In this document: positions 14,327-19,246 of the stretch, piece after piece
Layout: every line of letters begins with the position of its first letter
Numbering within the stretch: the first letter of the stretch is position 1
DNA from: Synergistaceae bacterium
Lineage (GTDB): Bacteria; Synergistota; Synergistia; Synergistales; Synergistaceae
Assembly (NCBI GenBank): GCA_012728505.1
Contig: JAAYEY010000056.1
Span: forward strand, 1-19,246
Length of the DNA: 19,246 bases
Direction of reading: 5' to 3'
Notes under the pieces: generated by a model
The model's input: only the letters and a program-made list of their open reading frames with translations
Told to the model about the DNA's origin: nothing
The model's database searches: none
Translations under genes and position numbers: made by a program

Positions 14327-15955
14327 ATGAGTATGTTTTGTTTTCAATGTCAAGAAGCAGCAATGAATAAAGGGTGCACAGTAAAAGGTGTTTGCGGCAA
14401 AGTTGAAGAGGTGGCGAAGCTCCAGGATCTTCTCATCTATTCTTTAAAAGGTATTTCCGAGTTGGTAGTTAAGGGCAAGATAAACGCAGCTGAAATATCC
14501 GAGGTAAATCATGAAGTTCTGAGAAGCCTCTTTATTACGATAACCAACTCTAATTACGACCCGGAGGCTATACAAAAACAGATAACGAAGATGATGTCCT
14601 TAAGAGATGGCCTCAAAGCAAAAGTTGGAGTCAGCGGTCTTCATGATGCTGCGACATTTAAAGCTGAGACCAAAGAGGCCATGTTAGAAAAGGCAGCTTC
14701 TGTAGGAGTACTTGCTACAGAGAACGAGGACGTGCGTTCCCTGAGAGAGCTGGTAGTGTACGGACTAAAGGGTATCGCTGCCTATGTAGATCACGCGCTC
14801 AATCTGGGCAAGGAAGATGTCTCCATAAACACATTCATTTACGAGGCGCTAGCAGCGACGTTGGATGACAGCCTTGGTGCTGATGATCTCGTAGCTCTTA
14901 CCCTCAAAACAGGTGAATACGGAGTCAAGGGCATGGCCCTGCTTGATGGAGCCAATACATCAAAGTATGGCAACCCCGAGATCACCGAGGTTAACCTCGG
15001 TGTAAGGAAAAACCCGGCGATACTTATCTCCGGACATGATCTCACTGACCTTGAGCAGCTCCTTGAACAGACAAAAGGAACCGGCGTCGATGTCTACACC
15101 CATGGTGAAATGTTGCCGGCTCACTACTATCCCGCATTTAAGAAGTACGATAACTTTGCAGGAAACTACGGTGGTTCATGGTGGAGGCAGGTTGGGGAAT
15201 TTGAAACTTTCCACGGTCCTATCCTCTTCACTACAAACTGCATAGTCCCGCCGAAGAGCGAAGAAGTTGAAAAGCGCATATTTACTACAGGCTCTTCCGG
15301 ATTCCCCGGATGCCCTCACATAGTTCCTGATGCCAATGGCAAAAAAGATTTCTCAGCGATCATCGAAATGGCTAAAAAGCTTCCTGCTCCTGAGGAAATT
15401 GAAACAGGGACCATCGTTGGTGGATTCGCCCATAATCAGGTCATAGCTCTCGCCGATAAGGTTGTTGATGCGGTCAAATCGGGCGCCATTAAGAAATTCT
15501 TTGTAATGGCAGGCTGCGATGGACGGATGAAATCCAGAGATTACTACACGGAGTTTGCAAACAAACTCCCGAAGGATACTGTAATCCTGACAGCAGGATG
15601 TGCAAAGTACCGCTACAACAAGCTCAACCTTGGTGATATCGGAGGCATTCCTAGAGTTCTTGATGCTGGGCAGTGCAACGACTCCTACTCACTTGTTGTC
15701 ATAGCGCTCAAACTTAAGGAAGCTTTTGGCCTTGACGACATCAATAAACTTCCCATCGCATACAACATAGCTTGGTATGAACAGAAGGCCGTAATAGTCC
15801 TGCTGGCTCTTCTCTACCTGGGAGTAAAAAACATTCATCTCGGGCCCACTCTCCCTGCATTCCTTTCGCCCAACGTGGCGAAGGTCCTTGTCGAGAAGTT
15901 TGGCATAGCAGGTATCGGCAAAGTCGATGATGATATAGCCATGTTCATGGCATAA
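14327..15955 (+). CDS. hcp: Hybrid cluster protein (hydroxylamine reductase)
   Basis: A 542-residue hybrid cluster protein, beginning at the ATG at 14327 after AAAGGGGG; an earlier in-frame ATG at 14285 would add 14 unconserved residues. The N-terminal cubane ligands are C5, C8, C17 and C23. The hybrid-cluster ligands all match the Desulfovibrio vulgaris set with constant offset: H237 (ISGHDL), E261 (HGEML), C305 (TTNC), C397 (AGCDGR, the persulfide position), C425 (TAGCAKY), C450 (DAGQC) and E485 (WYEQK). The protein is thus intact. Hcp has been shown to reduce hydroxylamine in vitro and NO in some bacteria. No hcr reductase gene follows. It ends in a strong terminator, so it is a single gene or the end of an fprA-hcp unit. 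Confidence 0.97.
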   Translation: MSMFCFQCQEAAMNKGCTVKGVCGKVEEVAKLQDLLIYSLKGISELVVKGKINAAEISEVNHEVLRSLFITITNSNYDPEAIQKQITKMMSLRDGLKAKVGVSGLHDAATFKAETKEAMLEKAASVGVLATENEDVRSLRELVVYGLKGIAAYVDHALNLGKEDVSINTFIYEALAATLDDSLGADDLVALTLKTGEYGVKGMALLDGANTSKYGNPEITEVNLGVRKNPAILISGHDLTDLEQLLEQTKGTGVDVYTHGEMLPAHYYPAFKKYDNFAGNYGGSWWRQVGEFETFHGPILFTTNCIVPPKSEEVEKRIFTTGSSGFPGCPHIVPDANGKKDFSAIIEMAKKLPAPEEIETGTIVGGFAHNQVIALADKVVDAVKSGAIKKFFVMAGCDGRMKSRDYYTEFANKLPKDTVILTAGCAKYRYNKLNLGDIGGIPRVLDAGQCNDSYSLVVIALKLKEAFGLDDINKLPIAYNIAWYEQKAVIVLLALLYLGVKNIHLGPTLPAFLSPNVAKVLVEKFGIAGIGKVDDDIAMFMA

Positions 15956-15978
15956 GCTTAAAACCATATTTTGAGTCG

Positions 15979-16014
15979 AAGCGTGTGGTGCTTTTTTGCA
16001 TCACACGCTTTTTT
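15979..16014 (+). terminator. Rho-independent terminator after hcp
   Basis: A 13-bp stem (AAGCGTGTGGTGC with GCATCACACGCTT, one G-U pair) closed by six Ts and followed by TTTT (16011-16014). It lies 24 bases after the hcp stop. Confidence 0.92.
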
Positions 16015-16071
16015 ATGAGCAGAAAAGTCGGCTATATTCTCAAAATTCTGCAATTTGCTCGCAGTTGTACG

Positions 16072-16094
16072 TTGATTGGATAAGCATGTATAAT
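16072..16094 (+). promoter_or_regulatory. Candidate promoter of the phosphate acyltransferase gene
   Basis: TATAAT (16089-16094) is preceded directly by TG, while TTGATT (16072-16077) is only 11 bases away and so too close for a normal -35. The -10 box is the main support. The leader would contain a CAGGC/GCCTG hairpin at about 16119-16133. Confidence 0.35.
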
Positions 16095-16163
16095 AATTCA
16101 CGTATTCTTATAAAATGCAGGCGTTCAGCCTGTGACAATAAATCTAGGGAGGTTGTTTCTTAA

Positions 16164-17084
16164 ATGGAACAGATTCGTACACTCGATGCTCTGCTCGAGT
16201 ATGCAAAAAAAGTAGGACCCAAGAAGATCAGCGTTGCATGTGCTGAAGACGCCGATGTTATGGAAGCGGTAGAGAACGCGCGCAAAGCAGGTGTCGCAAA
16301 TGCATTTCTCGTCGGTAATGCAGACAAGATTAAAGAAGTCGCAGACAAGCTTGGTATTGACCTAGCGAACTACGATGTAGTTGATGAAAAAGGTGGAGAA
16401 GCCGCTACAGCTCTTAAGGCTGTTGAACTCGTATCTAGCGGACAGGCCCAGATAGTCATGAAAGGCATGATCGCGACTGCCAACTTCCTCAGAGGTATAC
16501 TTAACAAGGAAAAAGGTCTCCGTTCAGGTAAGACTCTTTCCCACGTTTACATCCATCAAATAAAGGGTTACGACAGGATTTTCTTTATTTCCGACCCAGC
16601 ATTCAATATGTATCCTGATCTCAAGATCAAGATTGACATAGTCAAGAACGTAGTCGAGCTTGCCCACGCTTTTGGAGTAAGCTGCCCCAAGGTAGCCGCG
16701 CTGGCAGCAGTAGAAGTAGTTAATGTTGACATGCCTCCGACTGTAGATGCAGCCCTACTCACACTGATGAACCGCCGAGGCCAGATTAAGGGATGCCTGA
16801 TCGACGGACCTCTTGCGCTTGATAATGCAGTATCACCGGAATCTGCTGCACACAAGGGTATTAAATCAGATGTAGCCGGATATGCCGATATTCTTCACGT
16901 GCCTAACATCGAGTCCGGAAATATGCTTGCAAAGGCTATAGTTTACTTCGCAGATAGCAAAACGGCAGGTATCGTTCTCGGAGCTGCTGCACCTGTGGTA
17001 TTGACAAGCCGCGCCGATTCAGCTGAAACAAAGCTTCTTTCGATCGCATCAGCTGTTGCTCTTGCAGCGCACCAAGGAAAATAA
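16164..17084 (+). CDS. ptb: Phosphate butyryltransferase/acetyltransferase family enzyme
   Basis: A 306-residue cytoplasmic enzyme of the PTA/PTB family. It is the size of phosphate butyryltransferase and lacks the extra N-terminal domains of long Pta proteins. Typical blocks are IVMKGMIATANFLRGILNKEKGLR (residues about 96-119, split over the phosphate-binding part), LSHVYIHQI, ISDPAFNMYPDLKIK (about 143-157), DGPLALDNAVSPESAAHKGI (about 214-233), ADILHVPNIESGNMLAKA and GAAAPVVLTSRADS. The reaction is acyl-CoA plus phosphate to acyl-phosphate plus CoA, which an acyl kinase turns into ATP. The exact acyl group (acetyl, butyryl or branched chain) cannot be told from sequence. The ATG has GGGAGG upstream. 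No butyrate or acetate kinase gene is adjacent; the gene is closed off by terminators on both sides. Confidence 0.88.
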   Translation: MEQIRTLDALLEYAKKVGPKKISVACAEDADVMEAVENARKAGVANAFLVGNADKIKEVADKLGIDLANYDVVDEKGGEAATALKAVELVSSGQAQIVMKGMIATANFLRGILNKEKGLRSGKTLSHVYIHQIKGYDRIFFISDPAFNMYPDLKIKIDIVKNVVELAHAFGVSCPKVAALAAVEVVNVDMPPTVDAALLTLMNRRGQIKGCLIDGPLALDNAVSPESAAHKGIKSDVAGYADILHVPNIESGNMLAKAIVYFADSKTAGIVLGAAAPVVLTSRADSAETKLLSIASAVALAAHQGK

Positions 17085-17107
17085 AAAACTCAAGATTTAA
17101 AAAATAC

Positions 17108-17139
17108 TATAAAGAGGGCGGATATCCGCCCTCTTTATA
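17108..17139. terminator. Perfect palindromic terminator
   Basis: A 32-base perfect palindrome (arms TATAAAGAGGGCGGAT and its complement) centred on 17123/17124, with a GC-rich core and weak T content afterwards. It lies 24 bases after the acyltransferase stop and could stop transcription in both directions. Confidence 0.75.
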
Positions 17140-17161
17140 ATTTAAAGACAGGACCAGGATA

Positions 17162-17971
17162 ATGATCAAGATCTCGGAATACGCCAACATAAGCGAGTAT
17201 ACGCTTCCCGGAACCTTCGGAGATAAGGAGGTAAGAGTCTCTTCTTCCTCTCCAAAGTCTCCTATAGGGGTAAATGTTGTTCTGCTGCACGGAGTTCACA
17301 GCAGTGCCAACATGGGGTATCACAACAAGTTCCGTTTTCTTGCCGAGACCCTCTCCGACAGAGGGTTTACTCCTTGGCTGGTAGAGACGAGCCGAAAGAT
17401 AAGAAACAGGCAGGATTTTCCAAATGACGTCCAACAGTGGATAAGAAAAGCTTTTTCAGGTAAAACCTTCGCTCAGGAACGAGAAGACGTTTTTAACGCT
17501 ATATGCGAAATAAGATCGGAATCGCCAATATGCCCGATATGGCTATGGGGTTTTTCTCTTGGAGGGATTATTGCTCTTTCCGCAGCGGCTGAGATGATAA
17601 ACTGCATCGATAGGGACGACTTTCCCGTCTTAGAGAGAGTAATCATCAGCGGGACGGGGCTTATGGCCTACAAAGATGTGGAAGAACGGATGATGTCTCT
17701 TCCCATTCTCTCTACTCTCCGTTCAGAACTACCCTCAGACATGCTGTCTCACGTGAGGGTAAAGGGCCTTATATCATTCAGAGGCAGCTGTGATGAAATA
17801 TTTTCTGAGGAGAGCTGTCTAGGAGTGCTGAGAGAGATAAACATGCCAGAGACGTCGAAACATTTTTTCACTATAGAGGGATCGGATCATTCTTTTCGCA
17901 GCAGAAACGGAAAGGCCGACCCCAACATAATGAAAGAGATGGTCGATCATATAACCAGAACATGGACTTAG
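17162..17971 (+). CDS. Alpha/beta hydrolase family protein
   Basis: A 269-residue alpha/beta hydrolase, with no signal peptide. The oxyanion-side motif is VVLLHGVHSS (39-48) and the nucleophile elbow is WGFSLGG (S132). The likely acid is D211 in FRGSCDEIF and the histidine is H243 in EGSDHSF, so the triad is complete. Esterases, lipases and thioesterases of this size share it, and the sequence does not tell which. The ATG at 17162 has only a weak CAGGA-like ribosome binding site and no clear promoter after the terminator at 17108-17139. The M23 peptidase gene begins 49 bases downstream. Confidence 0.82.
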   Translation: MIKISEYANISEYTLPGTFGDKEVRVSSSSPKSPIGVNVVLLHGVHSSANMGYHNKFRFLAETLSDRGFTPWLVETSRKIRNRQDFPNDVQQWIRKAFSGKTFAQEREDVFNAICEIRSESPICPIWLWGFSLGGIIALSAAAEMINCIDRDDFPVLERVIISGTGLMAYKDVEERMMSLPILSTLRSELPSDMLSHVRVKGLISFRGSCDEIFSEESCLGVLREINMPETSKHFFTIEGSDHSFRSRNGKADPNIMKEMVDHITRTWT

Positions 17972-17976
17972 CTCTG

Positions 17977-17985
17977 TGGTAAAAT
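17977..17985 (+). promoter_or_regulatory. Candidate extended -10 promoter of the M23 peptidase gene
   Basis: TGGTAAAAT fits an extended -10 (TG-n-TATAAT type) with no clear -35 upstream. It begins within a few bases of the preceding gene's end and 36 bases before the next ATG. Confidence 0.3.
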
Positions 17986-18020
17986 GGCCAGACTGAGCCT
18001 AAAGGTCATGGGGGTCTTCC

Positions 18021-18734
18021 ATGGATTGTATTACAGAGGCAAATAATTGTTATTTAAATCACACAAAACAAGAGAAACAAGGTGTTTTTAAAAACTTTTT
18101 TGGTCTGAAGATCGGAGGAGTTTATGTTTTATGTCTCATGCTTTTCTTTTTCCTTCTCACTCCAGCTAACTTGTACGCAGGAGAGATAGATTATCAGTCC
18201 CTTCAAGAAGATCCTCTAGAAACTGCACACAGAAAACTTGCCTCATCCGGTGAAATAGAATGGGACGAGGAGGAAATGGTCAGCGGAGGTGCACCTCTTC
18301 TCATAAGTGATATGAAGTGGCCTTTGAGATCAGGAGAATTGTCGAGCCTCTTCAACAGAACAAGGTCAAAGGGCAGGAGAAAACATCTTGGCATAGACAT
18401 AGTTGCTCCAAAAGGCTCTCCGGTATATGCTGTTTTAGACGGGATAGTTGAGGTTGTTTCCAACGGAGGAAAGGGTTTTAGAGGCTATGGCAGAGTTGTA
18501 ATTATCAACCACTCCGACGAGCTCTGGACAGTTTATTCCCACTGTTCTACAATGGGCGTCAAGGTAGGGCAGACCGTGAAACAGGGAGATGTCGTAGCGA
18601 CAGTTGGAAGTTCCGGACGGGCAACTACCAACCACCTTCATTTTGAAGTGCGCAATGCAAAGGGTACGGCGCTTGACCCGATGAAATACCTTCCCGAATA
18701 CGGTGCTGTAACTATAAAACTTTTCAGAAGATAG
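18021..18734 (+). CDS. M23-family (LytM) metallopeptidase, exported
   Basis: A 237-residue peptidoglycan endopeptidase-type protein. A hydrophobic segment (31-49, VYVLCLMLFFFLLTPAN) serves as signal or anchor after an unusually long, 30-residue N-terminal part. A Glu/Asp-rich linker follows, then the M23 domain (about 100-225). Zinc ligands and catalytic residues are present: H122 and D126 (HLGID), H174 (YSH), and H205/H207 (HLHFE). The enzyme would cut peptide crosslinks in the cell wall or act as an activator of amidases. The start is the ATG at 18021 with GGGGGT a few bases upstream. A later in-frame ATG at residue 40 falls inside the hydrophobic segment and is unlikely. Confidence 0.88.
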   Translation: MDCITEANNCYLNHTKQEKQGVFKNFFGLKIGGVYVLCLMLFFFLLTPANLYAGEIDYQSLQEDPLETAHRKLASSGEIEWDEEEMVSGGAPLLISDMKWPLRSGELSSLFNRTRSKGRRKHLGIDIVAPKGSPVYAVLDGIVEVVSNGGKGFRGYGRVVIINHSDELWTVYSHCSTMGVKVGQTVKQGDVVATVGSSGRATTNHLHFEVRNAKGTALDPMKYLPEYGAVTIKLFRR

Positions 18735-18802
18735 GTCTCCTCTGCAGAAATCCAGGAAAACATTTGGTCTTTATAGCCCGCAGCATACTCCCGGCAGAGT
18801 CT

Positions 18803-18811
18803 TGCTATAAT
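18803..18811 (+). promoter_or_regulatory. Candidate extended -10 promoter of apbE
   Basis: TGCTATAAT is a perfect extended -10 element, about 62 bases before the apbE ATG. No good -35 is seen at 17-base spacing, which is common for extended -10 promoters. Confidence 0.5.
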
Positions 18812-18872
18812 AGAAATGTATGCGGACTGTAACGTGCAACGGTAAAAATTTGGAGGCGGTTGACGAAAAACT

Positions 18873-19246
18873 ATGAGAAGAAAAATGTATTCATTAAAAC
18901 CCATAGTTTATCTAGTAGCTGCGGCCGTTGCAGTGGTACTTATCATGTTTTTATCCCGGGTAAATATCGATTCCGGCATTCAATTCCCTGTAAAGGCCCA
19001 AAGAGAATCATACCGTTTAGGCACAATTGTAAGGATCACCCTATATGGATATGACAGAGAAAAACTTGATAAGGCTCTTACCCAGGCGATGGATGAGATA
19101 GAAAGGCTTGAGAACCTTTTTTCCGTTAACATTGCTTTGTCTGATGTTTCGTTAGTGAACAGAGCATCAGGAGATTATCCGGTAAAAGTTTCAGAAGAGA
19201 CAGGCTTTCTTATAGAAAAAGCACTTGCGTGGTCAGAGCAGACAGA
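18873..19246 (+). CDS. apbE: ApbE, FAD:protein FMN transferase (3' end outside window)
   Basis: The first 124 codons of an ApbE-family protein; the gene runs off the right edge. Residues about 8-28 are a hydrophobic membrane anchor or signal (IVYLVAAAVAVVLIMFL). The mature part begins the ApbE pattern: YRLGTIVRITLYG (about 48-60), a helix TQAMDEIERLENLFS, then SDVSLVNRASGDYPVKVSEETGFLIEKALAWSEQT. The enzyme attaches FMN by a phosphodiester bond to Thr/Ser of targets such as RnfG, RnfD and NqrB/C, and works outside the membrane. An in-frame TGA at 18861 rules out earlier starts. The GGAGG ribosome binding site is 16 bases before the ATG, which is long. The metal-binding and FAD sites lie outside the window. 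Confidence 0.88.
   Translation, partial: MRRKMYSLKPIVYLVAAAVAVVLIMFLSRVNIDSGIQFPVKAQRESYRLGTIVRITLYGYDREKLDKALTQAMDEIERLENLFSVNIALSDVSLVNRASGDYPVKVSEETGFLIEKALAWSEQT

Noticed and set aside
18860..19054. A 64-codon frame starting with TTG next to a good GGAGG site, overlapping apbE
   Set aside because: Although the ribosome binding site fits its start at close range, the other frame encodes a recognisable ApbE N terminus with membrane anchor, and this frame has no such pattern.

Overview
The window reads as a piece of an anaerobic, amino-acid-fermenting bacterial chromosome. Strong GGAGG-type ribosome binding sites, a mid-range base composition, several TTG starts, and the gene set (electron-bifurcating [FeFe] hydrogenase, hybrid cluster protein, FprA flavodiiron protein, phosphate butyryltransferase-like enzyme, class I aminotransferase) fit a member of the Synergistota or a similar clostridium-like anaerobe. 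The phylum is an inference from gene content and is not proven by the sequence. I see no phage, insertion sequence, CRISPR array or replication origin.

Layout. 1-930 (minus strand) holds the start of an HndA-HndB-HndC operon whose third gene runs off the left edge. A 732-base AT-rich intergenic region (931-1662), rich in inverted repeats, separates it from a divergent second copy of the same gene order on the plus strand (1663-6131). This copy is complete with the H-cluster catalytic subunit HndD and ends in a 19-bp hairpin terminator. Everything further right is on the plus strand. 6376-7495 has a cupin and a histidine phosphatase. 7572-10043 has three exported or membrane-anchored proteins of unknown function (TPR, a possibly duplicated-domain protein, PDZ). 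10143-11267 is an aminotransferase. 11434-11510 is tRNA-Arg(CCT) followed by a terminator. 11844-12838 is an ECF-transporter S component overlapping a DUF1893 gene. 12974-15955 is fprA followed by hcp. 16164-17084 is a phosphate acyltransferase. 17162-18734 is an alpha/beta hydrolase and an M23 peptidase, and 18873 onward is a truncated apbE.

How it fits together. The Hnd complex would couple NAD(P)H and ferredoxin to H2, disposing of reductant from amino-acid oxidation. The aminotransferase can feed keto acids into that pathway, and the Ptb-like enzyme can turn acyl-CoA into acyl-phosphate for ATP formation. FprA and Hcp are oxygen/NO protection enzymes that use the same low-potential electron pool. 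ApbE flavinylates membrane electron carriers such as Rnf/Nqr subunits.

The items most worth a second look are the mirror-image Hnd operons with different potential catalytic partners, the inverted-repeat cluster between them, the overlapping ECF-S/DUF1893 pair behind a perfect 15-base palindrome, and the three-gene envelope cluster. I did not find a clearly new defence or mobile system.
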